NCBI GenBank assembly: GCA_947623455.1
Contig: OX392529.1
Span: 5,208,001 to 5,272,000, forward strand
Source of the DNA: Mimachlamys varia
Lineage: Eukaryota > Mollusca > Bivalvia > Pectinida > Pectinidae
DNA length: 64,000 bases
Direction: 5' to 3'
The translations under genes and the position numbers were made by a program. Below are positions 1 to 46,100 of the stretch, piece by piece; position 1 is the first letter of the stretch, and each line of letters begins with the position of its first letter. Below the pieces are notes generated by a model. That model did not search any database. It saw nothing but the letters and a program-made list of their open reading frames with translations, and was not told the origin of the DNA.

Positions 1-508
1 ATAGTGTCTGTATAAAGGAATTAAAAGAAAACTACTAGCTTTTACTGTTTATCATACTAATAGTGTCTGTATAAAGGAATTAAAAGAAAACTCTTAGCTT
101 TTACTGTTTATCATACTAATAGTGTCTGTATAAAGGAATTAAAAAACTACTAGCTTTTACTGTTTATCATACTAATAGTGTCTGTATAAAGGAGTTTAAA
201 AACTACTAGATTTTACTGTTTATCATACTAATAGTGTCTGTATAAAGGAATTAAAAGAAAACTACTAGCTTTTACTGTTTATCATACTAATAGTGTCTGT
301 ATAAAGGAATTAAAAGAAAACTACTAGCTTTTACTGTTTATCATACTAATAGTGTCTGTATAAAGGAATTAAAAGAAAACTACTAGCTTTTACTGTTTAT
401 CATACTAATAGTGTCTGTATAAAGGAATTAAAAGAAAACTACTAGCTTTTACTGTTTATCATACTAATAGTGTCTGTATAAAGGAATTAAAAGAAAACTA
501 GCTTTTAC
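1..508. repeat. 60-bp tandem repeat, about 8.5 copies
   Basis: The unit runs ATAGTGTCTGTATAAAGGAA through an A-rich stretch to CTAGCTTTTACTGTTTATC and repeats head to tail from the left edge of the window. Small deletions of the AGAAAA segment distinguish copies 3 and 4. The array is cut by the window edge, so its true size is unknown. No coding capacity is evident. Confidence 0.95.
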
Positions 509-1839
509 TGGCTTTGATTTCTGCTGGAGACACTGCTATATCTATATAGAAGTCCAAAGGGATGGTCACATAAAAAGTTGTTAGGAAAACTTATCAACCT
601 TTTGTGACACTAACAGAACTGGCAGGAGCTGTTTATGAAACAAAAATATTTTAATAAGTAATTTTCCTCAAAGGTCTACCTTGCTGATATGTTTGTTGTT
701 TACCTGACTGGTGTGTTGTTTACCTTACTGATGTGTTGTTTACCTGACTTGTGTTGTTTACCTGGCAGACCTGTGTTGTTTAATTTACTTGACTGACGTG
801 TTGTTTACCTGACCTGTGTTGTTTACCTGACTGACCTCTGTCCTGGTGTTGTTTTTAAACGAATATTACATGTAATGTTCGTTTAATGCAATCATGCAGA
901 ATTCCCAAAAAAATACCATATTAGGAAGACTACTTTACCATTACGCCCTCTGGTGAGTGAAAATCACATCCAATATGGCTGACGTATTAATGTTGGCTTC
1001 AAACCACAGACTTTGGAATATATCTATTTAAGGCAAACCTCATATCTGATTAAAACCCTTTTGCTGCTAAAAACAGAAGTAGAATACTTCGATTGGTTCT
1101 GATTGACGTCTTTCGATACTCTAGGGAGTTTACGATAATACAATGTACAAGACAACTGAAGTTGGGAAAAACAAGCTGAGACAGTGGAAGTGAGGTGAAA
1201 CTTTCCTTCCCTAACATCAATTCCGATAAAAGCAAAGAGTTTGCATTATGCGAATTAATTAATAAATTAATGAATTGAACTAGTTCTTTTTATATCGGGC
1301 GAACCCTCAAACACACGATCTGGTCTCGTTTATCAGTACATACATACCAAACAATGAAATTACAGATATTTCAAATTCGATTCTCAAAAAGGATATTTGT
1401 TAAAATATTGATATGTTTTGAAAAATTAGCCACATCCTGACTCAGATACATTAAAATGCCGAAATTTGCGGTAAGATGAATGAAAGACTGACAGAAACAA
1501 AGCTTTGAAATTATACCTGATCATGTTTTACCCGAGAAACGCCGGAAATATTAAATTTTAGAAAATAGAAATACACGAATACAAAGTTTCTCTATTATGA
1601 TGTACAATAAAAATTATATTATTTTATTATTCTAATGAGAAAATTCTTTGTTTAATCAAATAAATTAACAAAATGTTACCTTTTAGGTGAAAATTGACTT
1701 ATGATGAAATTCTGTTATATCTTTAATCTTTGAAAATTATGTGGTCTTCACGAAAATTTTTGTTTACAGTAATTGCATTACTTTGATTTGTGATTGTGTT
1801 GGTTTTGCTTGCTGATATGTTCTTTGAATACTTGAGCAG
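509..1839. other. AT-rich non-coding stretch left of the first VAMP exon found
   Basis: No convincing exon is seen. Around 690-850 there is a loose repeat of TGTTGTTTACCTGACTG. A donor-like GCG|GTAAGATG occurs at 1468-1478, but no open frame of the phase needed by the exon at 1840 precedes it. The missing 5' VAMP exons are therefore more likely left of the window. Confidence 0.6.
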
Positions 1840-1940
1840 ACTCCAGAATCAGGTAGATGACGTTGTTGGCATTATGAAGGATAACATGGGTAAAGTGATT
1901 GACCGTGGTGATCGCCTTGAGGATCTACAGGACAAATCTG
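1840..1940 (+). CDS. VAMP: VAMP exon A (first half of SNARE motif)
   Basis: The exon is bounded by acceptor TTGAGCAG|A and donor TCTG|GTGAGT. It encodes LQNQVDDVVGIMKDNMGK then VIDRGDRLEDLQDKS, with the heptad spacing of the SNARE helix. The first base completes a codon begun in an exon that is not identified; the last G begins the next codon. Confidence 0.92.
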
Positions 1941-4900
1941 GTGAGTTATAGGGGGTTCTTATAACTAAGGGGTACTTTGAACTACAGGGGAGTGCGGGGG
2001 TACTTAGAATTTAACTTTTCTAGGTAACAACTTTAAAAGCCATTCTTTCGCAATTTTTTTTACACTAAAGCGGTATCTGCCGACAGCGTATTGCTACCAC
2101 TTTCTCTGATTATGCAATCACAATCGGACAACCTCTGCCTTTTTCCTTTATATTAATGTGAAAAGAATATCCGAGTTGTTCCAATTGCTTCCAAACTATC
2201 TACGATGCCCTCTGGTTGTCTTTTTTGGCGTTACAAACTTAAAATTCTATCGTGAAGATTCATACAAACCTGATAGTGACTAGCTGCACAAATGATTCCG
2301 TTATGTGATCTATCATATTCACTTTCTTGTGCATGTTTGGTAATTTGTAATTATTTAATTTATGCCATAAATCATCAAAACCAATTCTGCAAGATCATTT
2401 GCATATATCGGTAAGATTTTTATGATCAGTCGTTCAACTTCCAGTCGGAAACACTAAAGATATACACCACTTACCAAAGTAAACTGAAAACTAAACAAAT
2501 GTATTATAACAGACCTAGGTTCATACAAATATAAGCATACTTGGACTACATGTATAACTCAAATATCCTTTTAAAAGTGTGGCCCTATATTGACAAACAA
2601 CTCGTATCAAAACTACAGAAACCGTATTACAAAACTGACAGAAAGCCTATCGTATTTCTCTGCCCTCTACTGGCATCAAACAGTTAAAATTCTATTGTGA
2701 AGATTCATACAAACCTGACAATGACTAGCTGCACAAATTAAGGTCTCTCGGTCCGTTGATTATCGTTCTTGGCAAAAACATGGCCGCTTTGACGGATATA
2801 AAATTTGATACCTATCGTGGGTAAGAAATTCACCATACATACGCCTATACAACTATTTTCTGTGTAATCTGATACCAGGCGAGTGGATACATTCAAATCA
2901 GGCTAAAGCAATCGATAAACCTAGTATCTCACTACTTTCAACGCATTATTTGATTTGGGAAAATCTATACCTCCTTCATTTAAGTCCAGTTGCAGTGAAA
3001 GGGGAGGCAATTGAAATAAAAAAAACAATAATTCTGATTATTTCCCCAAATTTTAAGTGAAATAATGTTTTTTGGTTCAATTTTTTCATGCTTTGTTAAA
3101 TAAGGATTGTTTCTTCATAACATAACTTTAAAAAATCAGTTTTTCATCCACACAATGTTTTGATATTTGAAAATGTTGATAAAAAACATACATATAATTG
3201 TTTATTTTGTTGAATAAAACTTAAACGAAACGTAAAATATTTGCCTTCTTTGCTGTTTTATATGTATATATAATGTTAGGATTGTAATACATTAAAACGT
3301 ATTATGTTAGTTCTTGATTTTGCTCTTTCTGGTGTTTTCCCTGAAAATATAAGTTTTTCACCCCAAAAAGATTTCTGCAGTTTTTCTGTCAATTACTACA
3401 AAAAGACTTGTTCTTTATATACTAGTAAACATTTGAGTGAAATTTCATGAAATTCCTATGGATATTGACAAAGGAACAGAGTGACCTTAATGCGTTATGT
3501 GAACTATCATATTCACTTTCTTATTTAAGTTTGGTAATTTCAGGAAACTGGTCATTTCCACAGGAGAGCTGACTTTTCACCATCCACACTAAGTTTTCAC
3601 CCACCATTGCGACCACGCTGACTTTTCACCGACGACTGGGGACTTTTCCAGCGTGGTCGGTGAAAAGTCAACTTTTGCTGATCTTCTTGCATAACATTTT
3701 ATTTCTATTATGTTCGCTGTCCAAAATATCATATCATATTTTAACTGTTTTTCGCCTTAGCTTTCAGTTCTTTCAGTACTTGTGATTTCACATATAAGGC
3801 TAGTGCCCTAAACGTGCATTTTCTCATTGGCTAGGTTTCTTCTTTTGTTTCCATGGAAACCAGATTTCCATGGAAACAGTTTGAAAAACAAATTTGCACA
3901 TTATAAAATATCGTGGGGAATAATGCCAGGCTTTATGACTCCTTTTCTGTGGTTCATGTGCATAGTAAATTATATCAATAAGTGTACATGGATGAAAGTC
4001 ATGAAGGTATATATTTCTCATGTGAATTTTCTGAAAAAAGACCCGAATTATAAAGAGATATTAATTCTTCAACATTTTGATAGATTTTCTTTTCTTTTTT
4101 TGTTTCAGACAACTTGGCTAGTAACTCTGATTTATTTCGATCTCGTTCTCGTGACCTGAGAAAAAACATGTGGTGGAAAAATTGCAAGGTAATGCTTTCG
4201 TCAATTTATGCTTTATGTATTTCTGTTAGATGCATTTGTAATAGTGTCAGCACACCATTTGAGATACTAGTTCAGTGATGTTAATCGTTATCTGTACCCC
4301 ACGTCCCAGTTACTGTTTGTGGATATCAGTCGTATGTTGCTCTCTTTGTAGATGAAGATAATCTTGGCACTGGTGGTGATCATCATACTGGCAGTTATAA
4401 TCAGTAAGTTATAAGTTCCATATATATTTAAAAACAAAGAAGCAGCCGTTGGTTTTTATATAAATTATCACCAGTTATATTCTTTTTGAAAGAAATTATA
4501 ACTCAATCAATGAACAACGCTAAGAGGTACTTTGCGACTCCCTGTACAATATTTGAAAGTAAAAATGCACAAATGCTTCTTCTAAAGAACCAAATGGCCT
4601 GGATCGATGATATTTGGCTAGTAGCTATATAGCCTGTTTGCTTAACATATCGAAAAGCTGAAATAACTTTTCAAAACAAAGTCTTCTGGAGAACCAAAGG
4701 ACTAGAGTCATAGTTTGTTTACACTAAACAAAGTCTTCTGAAGAACCAAAAGACTAGAGTGATAGTTTGTTTGCACTAAACAAATTCTTCTGATGAACCA
4801 AAAGACTAGAGTCATAGTTTGTTTGCACTAAACAAAATCTTCTGAAGAACCAAAAGACTAGAGTCATAGTTTGTTTTCACTAAACAAAATCTTCTGAAGA

Positions 4901-6650
4901 ACCAAAAGACTAGAGTCATAGTTTGTTTGCACTAAACAAATTCTTCTGATGAACCAAAAGACTAAAGTCATAGTTTGTTTGCACTAAACAAAATCTTCTG
5001 AAGAACCAAAAGACTAAAGTCATAGTTTGTTTGCACTAAACAAAATCTTCTGGAGAACCAAAGGACTAGAGTCATAGTTTGTTAACACTAAACAAAGTCT
5101 TCTGAAGAACCAAAGGACTAGAGTCATAGTTTGTATACACTAAACAAAGTCTTCTGATGAACCAAAGGACTAGAGTCATAGTTTGTCTACACTAAACAAA
5201 GTCTTCTGAAGAACCAAAGGACTAAAGTCATATTTTGTTTACACTTAACAAAGTCTTCTGATGAACCAAAGGACTAGAGTCATAGTTTGTTAACACTAAA
5301 CAAAGTCTTCTGATGAACCAAAGGACTAAAGTCATAGTTTGTTAACACTAAACAAAGTCTTCTGATGAACCAAAGGACTAGAGTCATAGTTTTTTTACAC
5401 TAAACAAAGTCTTCTGATGAACCAAAGGACTAGAGTCATAGTTTGTTAACACTAAACAAAGTCTTCTGAAGAACCAAAGGACTAAAGTCATATTTTGTTT
5501 ACTCTTAACAAAGTCTTCTGGAGAACCAAAGGACTAGAGTCATAGTTTGTTTACACTAAACAAAGTCGTCTGAAAAACCAAAGGACTAGAGTCATAGTTT
5601 GTTAACACTAAACAAAGTCTTCTGAAGAACCAAAGGACTAGAGTCATAGTTTGTTAACACTAAACAAAGTCTTCTGATGAACCAAATGACTAGAGTCATA
5701 GTTTGTGTTCACTAGATTGCTTAGGTTGAATAATTCAGTATACAGAACAATGATTACAAACAAAATGCAAAATTTAACTTTGTACCACAAAAATAGGATG
5801 TGTTACAACAATTGATTTAAAATACGTCATGTATTTATACTTATGTTACTTGAATCTCACTTGGCATTTCTTATCATCACTAGCGTACGAGCCCGTAAAG
5901 GTACACAAGAAGATTTTTTTTTTAATTTGTGTCCTCGGTTTAGTAGTCAAGATAGTAGGCAGGGCTCACCACTACCACGGCCTAGCTATCTAGATTGATC
6001 ATAAACAGACTACCATAGGGCCGATACTATGAAGCCAATAAACTCTTCTCAAGCTAAACATTCAGTAAATGTTTGAGATACATTTGATTAGTTCACGAAG
6101 TACACATATTTAATATATATTACATTGATAATTAATATACATTACAATAATAATTTTCATACAGTGCAATAATAATTTATATACATTGCAATGATAATTG
6201 ATATGCATTGCAATAATAATTGATATGCATTGCAATAATAATTTTCATACAGTGCAATAATAAGTTATATACATTGCCATGATAATTGATATGCATTGCA
6301 ATAATAATTAATATGCATTGCAATAATATTAATTTTATTACATTGCAATAATAATTGATATACATTGCAATAGTAATAAAGAATTGCAATAATTTATATA
6401 CATTTGTACATCTCATTAATAAATGATATGGATTGCAGTAATAAATTATATACATTGCAATAATAATTGATATACAGTGCAATAATTGATATACAGTGTA
6501 TTATTTATAAACAAGTTGTACTTCGCAATAATAAATGATATGCACAACAGTAAAAATTGATATACATTGTAATAATCAAATTGTGATGTAGATATAATAT
6601 TTCTGTCATCAGTTCCTATCATCATGAGTCACACGGGAAACAATGGTTAG
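1840..6650 (+). CDS. VAMP: Synaptobrevin/VAMP-type R-SNARE, 3' part of gene (4 exons)
   Basis: Exons 1840-1940, 4109-4188, 4352-4403 and 6613-6650 join in one frame and encode most of an R-SNARE motif, a juxtamembrane WWKNCK and one C-terminal membrane anchor, ending in TAG. R-SNAREs on vesicles pair with three Q-SNARE helices to drive membrane fusion. The predicted zero-layer arginine lies in VIDRGDRLEDL. The WW-K-N pair before the anchor is typical of VAMP1/2/3/8. The N-terminal part is missing, so the subtype is open; VAMP3-, VAMP4- and VAMP8-like are all possible. Family identity is firm, the subtype is not. The gene is convergent with the TMC gene. Confidence 0.9.
1941..4108 (+). other. 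VAMP intron with an old duplicated segment and a small hairpin
   Basis: A segment near 2245-2350 (TCATACAAACCTGA, TGACTAGCTGCACAAAT, then ATCATATTCACTTTCTT) recurs at about 2690-2740 and is completed at about 3490-3540, so the second copy is interrupted by roughly 740 bp. An inverted repeat lies at 3609-3670 (TGACTTTTCACCGAC against GTCGGTGAAAAGTCA). No exon is seen. Confidence 0.6.
4109..4188 (+). CDS. VAMP: VAMP exon B (second half of SNARE motif, WW pair)
   Basis: The acceptor is TTTGTTTCAG|AC, after a long T-rich tract, and the donor is TGCAAG|GTAATG. The exon encodes DNLASNSDLFRSRSRDLRK and then NMWWKNCK. The paired tryptophans flanked by basic residues are the membrane-proximal signature of synaptobrevins. 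It joins exon A through a split GAC codon and ends on a codon boundary. Confidence 0.94.
4352..4403 (+). CDS. VAMP: VAMP exon C (transmembrane anchor)
   Basis: The acceptor is CTCTTTGTAG|ATG and the donor is AATCA|GTAAGT. The exon encodes MKIILALVVIIILAVII, a single hydrophobic helix. The phase runs from codon boundary to one extra base. Confidence 0.92.
4664..5706. repeat. 52-bp tandem repeat, about 20 copies, in the last VAMP intron
   Basis: The unit begins AACAAAGTCTTCTGAAGAAC, continues through GGACTAGAGTCATAGTTTG and ends TTTACACTA. Copies differ by a few substitutions, with AAAGTC/AAATTC and GAAGAACC/GATGAACC variants forming local clusters. It does not contain the flanking exon junctions. 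Confidence 0.93.
6115..6580. repeat. AT-rich imperfect short tandem repeat
   Basis: Degenerate units of about 18-20 bp, ATACATTGCAATAATAATTG, lie just upstream of the last VAMP exon. The spacing is irregular. Apparent ORFs through it are compositional. Confidence 0.85.
6613..6650 (+). CDS. VAMP: VAMP exon D (C-terminus and stop)
   Basis: The acceptor CTGTCATCAG|TT joins the A left by exon C to make ATT. The exon encodes PIIMSHTGNNG and then TAG, giving a luminal tail of roughly a dozen residues. It is short and could be missed by software, but the phase and the in-frame stop fit. Confidence 0.82.
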
Positions 6651-7766
6651 GTGGTATGGAGGGCATGCTGGAGAGCTGTGATATCAGAAGCGAGTGGAGA
6701 TGTGCTGGAGACATGACGTCAGATCTGTTACTTTTACTATATCTTCCTGATTTATCTCCCTTCTATAGAGTCTTCTCTGTTTGTAAATATAAGCTTTATT
6801 TAAACATGTGATGGAAGTTGTTATTTGTATATTATACAATCATGTTATTAAGGTCGTTTTCCGGACATGTAGACCAATTACACTTAATCCTGTCAGTTCC
6901 CGATCATTTTCCTTCTTTTGTAACTGAATAACTCTTCTGTCGTAGGAAAATAATAATGATCACTTCTTGGGAAAGAATATTGATTGGATCTTTAGTTAAA
7001 AGCACGGAAACTAATGCTCTAAACAGTAGAGACTTGACTCGGAGCGTAGAGACTTCACCGAGATCTACCAAGGCTGTCCTTTCGTGCAATTAATGTTGTT
7101 TGATTGTAAGATGATTAGAATGTATTTATTGTTATTTAATGTTCAGTGTGTCGATGTACTATGAAAAAGTATATGTACCAGTGCATGTTTTATAGATTCC
7201 AACTGTTTCAAAAGTTTCCGACAGTTTTGTTATATGATAATGTTGCTCTTGTTTTTGAAACTACTTGTTGTGTTCAGAAAAGGACGGTATGTAGTATATA
7301 ATATATGTGTCCGTCTGTATTTTTGGGTGAATGATATTTGTATGGTATGTACTTTTTGTTTTTACACAATGTCAAACACGATGAAATAACTCGTTGTCAT
7401 GAAATTCATAATCGATGAATGGACAGCACACATTTTCTTTACAGATTGTGTTATACATTTTAAAGATCAATTACCAGCAACATTGATACAGTATAGTGCT
7501 TACTTTCGTGTGACATATTTGTTTCCATGTACAGGTTTAAGTCAAGTTGTAGGGACTGTAATATTTAAATGAACCAGTCGAATGTAAGGAATTTGTTAAA
7601 AACTATATTTTTTAGTGACAAGACTATTATGAGCTATGTGAAAAAGCTTTAATTGGAAACGTCATAATATCTGAATTCAAGTTTATGTTGATTTGAATGG
7701 CCATATTACGTAATCAATTTTGCAAATTAAAAGAATCTGTTTAATATAACTTTTATGTAAAATAAA
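6651..7766 (+). other. Probable VAMP 3' UTR ending at a poly(A) signal
   Basis: No ORF of substance follows the VAMP stop. The first well-placed AATAAA on this strand is at 7761-7766. The limits are inferred; transcript data would be needed to fix the end. Confidence 0.45.
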
Positions 7767-8440
7767 TACATTAAAACTTGTGTCAAGGACTTTAAACCCC
7801 TAAAACATTAAAACTTGTATCAGCTAGACAGGTACAAAGGAGTGATTTTCTGTTACTATGAGGATACAAGATGTAAACCATTATACTCTTTTATCGTAAA
7901 AAACACCACAAAGTCAAAGGTGAATTGTGCGATAAAAGATGTACGTAACAATAAAAATGAAACAAAGCTTGATGTTTTTGTTCTCTCTCTCTCTCGGAAA
8001 TAGTTAGATAGTATAATTTCCATGTTGGAAAGCCACACTGGTGTGGTATGGCAGGTTTGTGATCAATGTAATTATATATCAGTGCCATAAACCTGCAGAA
8101 ACTGTTGCCCGAGGATGAACAAAGACGTCCGCCTCCAAACGACCATGATCGTGGTGCAGCTTCGTATCGACTGGAGATGTCCTGTCCCGTCGTCCGATAC
8201 GTTGGGTTGTGACGTCATATTACTAGACCGTGAAGTATCTGGTTGACCCGTGCCATGCGCAATGAACCTAGCAATTCCTGGTTCCTGTTTGTGTTGAAGT
8301 TTTCTTCTCTTCAAAAGTCCAACTTTGTGTTTCTGCATTCTGTTGATAGTTTCAGGTTTGTCTACAGCGGTGTCTGTGAATCATTGCAACAGCTAAAGAA
8401 TCAATGCGAATTTTTAATAAGCGTTTACACATTGATTGTT
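7767..8440. other. Convergent intergenic region between VAMP and TMC
   Basis: This stretch holds ORFs of 60-88 codons on both strands, none with a recognisable domain. The minus ORF at 8072-8338 was considered as a TMC terminal exon, but the 9388-9475 exon has the better acceptor. Confidence 0.4.
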
Positions 8441-8896
8441 AAATAGTCTGACAAATGTTACTGTGTAACGGTAACGTTAAATAGTCTGACAAATGTTACT
8501 GTGTAACGGTAACGTTAAATAGTCTGACAAATGTTACTGTGTAACGGTAACGTTAAATAGTCTGACAAATGTTACTGTGTAACGGTAACGTTAAATAGTC
8601 TGACAAATGTTACTGTGTAACGGTAACGTTAAATAGTCTGACACATGTTACTGTGTAACGGTAACGTTAAATAGCCTGACAAATGTTACTGTGTAACGGT
8701 AACGTTAAATAGTCTGACAAATGTTACTGTGTAACGGTAACGTTAAATAGCCTGACAAATGTTACTGTGTAACGGTAACGTTAAATAGTCTGACAAATGT
8801 TACTCTGTAACGGTAACGTTAAATAGTCTGACAAATGTTACTCTGTAACGGTAACGTTAAATAGTCTGACAAATGTTACTCTGTAACGGTAACGTT
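8438..8896. repeat. 38-bp tandem repeat, about 12 copies
   Basis: The unit is GTTAAATAGTCTGACAAATG followed by TTACTGTGTAACGGTAAC. Copies are nearly identical; late copies carry TTACTCTGTAAC. Each unit holds a short interrupted palindrome, GTTAC...GTAAC. It lies 3' of the TMC gene. Confidence 0.95.
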
Positions 8897-9387
8897 AACA
8901 CGTATACAAGGGGTATGTCCTATGTTTAACTACGTCAGTGCCGACAATATCTTGCTGCGTCTAGAATTGAACGTCTTTTCACACGCTGAATATTATTAAA
9001 CATTTGAAGATCGTTTTACTCTGAAAACGTATAATCACAGTACAGTTTCTTCATTAACACAATTGCTTTTATATTTGAGATGTATAATAAAGGGCAAAGA
9101 AGTAATTCCAACAGTGAAGACAAACTTGTGCTGTCAAATTTTCGGAGCAATCCGAATGAGATGTATAATATATTGCAGTATTTTCAGGAAACACTGTCAG
9201 TTGTCCATGCTACCAGTCAGCAATCGAATCGTCGCATAAGACATTGTACTTGTTGTGCTATACGACCCTTAACACAGGGTGTTGTAGTAGTTTTCGGACT
9301 CAGTTGCCCCATGCTGCATACCTTATCTGAACATGATGGAGGTTATTTACCCAAGGTGTCATTATTGTCATGTTCAACTCGCGTGCT

Positions 9388-42627
<33,240 letters not shown>

Positions 42628-43170
42628 CTGACACGACACCGTGACATTCCGCGGACATGACATTGTGTCACAATGGTTACCTTACTCTGCTCAGTTTTCC
42701 AACATACTTTCTGATATACGTAGTTCACACTGTATGCCTGAATTTAAACACAAATATAACGTCCATGGTTATTCCCAATGTGATCCCAAAGCAGTTGTAA
42801 CGTCCATGGTTATTCCCAATGTGATCCCAACGCAGTTGTTGGTTCATCTGCATGTCTTTCAAAGAAATTTGCAAAAGATTATTCTTCTGCGTTGAATCTC
42901 CGGTTAATTGACATCATGCATCGTGGACTGGGTGTAACTCCATTTCATCATGGTAATATTCCAGGCGTTATTAAACCAATCTAATACTACGATGTATCAG
43001 TCGCGCTCTGATGGCTAGTGAAAGGATTAATAATGTGCTGGACACGTGTCCTATAGAACTCCACTTTCTTCAGGGTTTATGTAACCAATAATCACGCATT
43101 TACACCAGTGTGTTTATTGGTGTTTGATGAGGCGTAGTGACCGGCGTTGGATATATCCTTGGCAATGGGA
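42628..43170. other. Unassigned stretch between TMC candidate exon 1 and the 46-bp array
   Basis: A 30-bp duplicate (TCCATGGTTATTCCCAATGT plus GATCCCAA) lies at 42760-42830. No other exon is recognised here. Confidence 0.5.
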
Positions 43171-43171
43171 G

Positions 43172-46100
43172 AGGCATACAACGGTACACCGGGGAGAGGC
43201 ATACAACGGTACACCAGGGAGAGGCATACAACGGTACACCAGGGAGAGGCATACCACGGTACACCAGGGAGAGGCATACCACGGTACACCGGGGAGATAT
43301 AACGATACACCAGGGAGAGGCATACCACGGTACACCAAGGAGAGGCATACCACGGTACACCAGGACGATACAACGGTACACCAGGGAGAGACATACCACG
43401 GTACACCAGGGAGATATAACGATACACCAGGGAGAGGCATACCATGGTACACCAGGACGATACAACGGTACACCAGGGAGAGGCATACCACGGCACACCA
43501 GGTAGATATAACAATACACCAGGGAGAGGCATACCACGGTACACCAGGGAGATACAACAATACATCAGGGAGAGGCATACCACGGTACACCAGGGAGATA
43601 CAACAATACACCAGGGAGAGGCATACCACGGTACACCAGGACGATATAACGATACACCAGGGAGAGACATACCACGGTACACCAGGGAGATACAACAATA
43701 CACCAGGGAGAGGCATACCACGGTACACCAGGACGATATAACGGTACACCAGGGAGAGGCATACCACGGTACACCAGGACGATACAACGATACACCAGGG
43801 AGAGGCATACCACGGTACAACAGGGAGATATAACGATACAACAGGGAGAGGCATACCACGGTACACAAGGACGATATAACGATACACCAGGGAGAGGCAT
43901 ACCACGGCACACCAGGTAGATATAACAATACACCAGGGAGAGGCATACCACGGTACACCAGGGAGATACAACAATACATCAGGGAGAGGCATACCACGGT
44001 ACACCGGGGAGATACAACAATACACCAGGGAGAGGCATACCACGGTACACCAGGGAGATATAACGATACACCAGGGAGAGACATACCACGGTACACCAGG
44101 GAGATACAACAATACACCAGGGAGAGGCATACCACGGTACACCAGGACGATATAACGGTACACCAGGGAGAGGCATACCACGGTACACCAGGACGATACA
44201 ACGATACACCAGGGAGAGGCATACCACGGTACAACAGGGAGATATAACGATACAACAGGGAGAGGCATACCACGGTACACAAGGACGATATAACGGTACA
44301 CCAGGGAGAGGCATACCACGGTACACCAGGACGATACAACGATACACCAGGGAGAGGCATACCACGGTACACCGGGGAGATACAACGGTACACCAGGGAG
44401 AGGCATACCACGGTACACCAGGGAGATACAACGATACACCAGGGAGAGGCATACCACTGTACACCAGGGAGATATAACGATACACCAGGGAGAGGCACAC
44501 CGCGGTACACCAGGACGATACAACGGTACACCAGGGAGAGGCATACCACGGTACACCAGGACGATACAACGATACACCAGGGAGAGGCATACCACGGTAC
44601 ACCAGGACGATACAACGGTAAACCAGGAAGAGGCATACCACGGTACACCAGGGAGATAAAACGATACACCAGGGAGAGACATACCACGGTACACCAGGGA
44701 GATGTAACGATACACTAGGGAGAGGCATATCACGGTACACCAGGGAGATACAACAATACACCAGGGAGAGGCATATCACGGTTCACCAGGGAGATACAAC
44801 AATACACCAGGGAGAGACATACCACGGTACACCAGGGAGATACAACGATACACCAGGGAGAGACATACCACGGTACACCAGGGAGATACAACGATACACC
44901 AGGGATATACAACGATATACCAGAGAGAGGCACACCACGGTACGCCAGGGAGATACAACGATACACCAGAGAGAGGCATACCACGGTACACCGGGGAGAT
45001 ACAACGATACACCAGGGAGAGACATACCACGGTACACCAGGGCGATACAACGATACACCAGAGAGAGGCACACCACGGTCCACCGGGGAGATACAACGAT
45101 ACACCAGGGAGAGACATACCACGGTACACCAGGACGATACAACGGTACACCAGGGAGAGGCATACCACGGTACACCAGGACGATACAACGATACACCAGG
45201 GAGAGGCATACCACGGCACACCAGGTAGATATAACAATACACCAGGGAGAGGCAAACCACGGTACACCAGGGAGATACAACAATACATCAGGGAGAGGCA
45301 TACCACGGTACACCAGGGAGATACAACAATACACCAGGGAGAGGCATACCACGGCACACCAGGGAGAAGCATACCACGGTACAACAGGGAGATAAAACGA
45401 TACAACAGGGAGAGGCATACCACGGTACATAAGGACGATATAACGGTACACCAGGGAGAGGCATACCACGGTACACCAGGACGATACAACGATACACCAG
45501 GGAGAGGCATATCACGGTACACCAGGACGATACAACGATACACCAGAGAGAGGCACACCACGGTACACCGGGGAGATACAACGATACACCAGGGAGAGGC
45601 ATACCACGGTACACCAGGGAGATACAACAATACACCAGGGAGAGGCATACCACGGTACACCAGGACGATACAACGGTACACCAGGGAGAGGCATACCACG
45701 GTACACCAGGGAGATATAACGATACACCAGGAAGAGGCATACCACGGTTCACCAGGCAATATAACGGTACACCAGGGAGAGGCATACCACGGTACACTGG
45801 GGAGATACACAATACACCAGGGAGAGGCATACCACGGTACACCAGGACGATACAACGATACACCAGGGAGAGGCATACCACGGTACACCGGGGAGATACA
45901 GCAGTACACCAGGGAGATACAACGGTATACCAGAGAGAGGCATACCACGGTACACCAGGGAGATACAACGGTAGACCAGAGAGAGGCATACAACGGTACA
46001 CCAGGGAGAGGCATACCACGGTACACCAGGGAGAGGCATACCACGGTACACCAGAGAGAGGCATACCACGGTACACCAGGGAGATATAACGATACACCAG

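Noticed and set aside
951..960. Donor CCCTCTG|GTGAGTG as a VAMP exon end
   Set aside because: Joining it to exon A in the needed phase creates TGA.
1441..1480. Upstream VAMP exon ending TTTGCG|GTAAGATG
   Set aside because: Good donor, but the frame required by exon A has no ATG or acceptor-bounded coding sequence before it.
8072..8338. Minus-strand 88-codon ORF as TMC last exon
   Set aside because: It is phase-compatible with exon 21, but its acceptor lacks a pyrimidine tract; the exon at 9,388-9,475 is closer and has a better acceptor.
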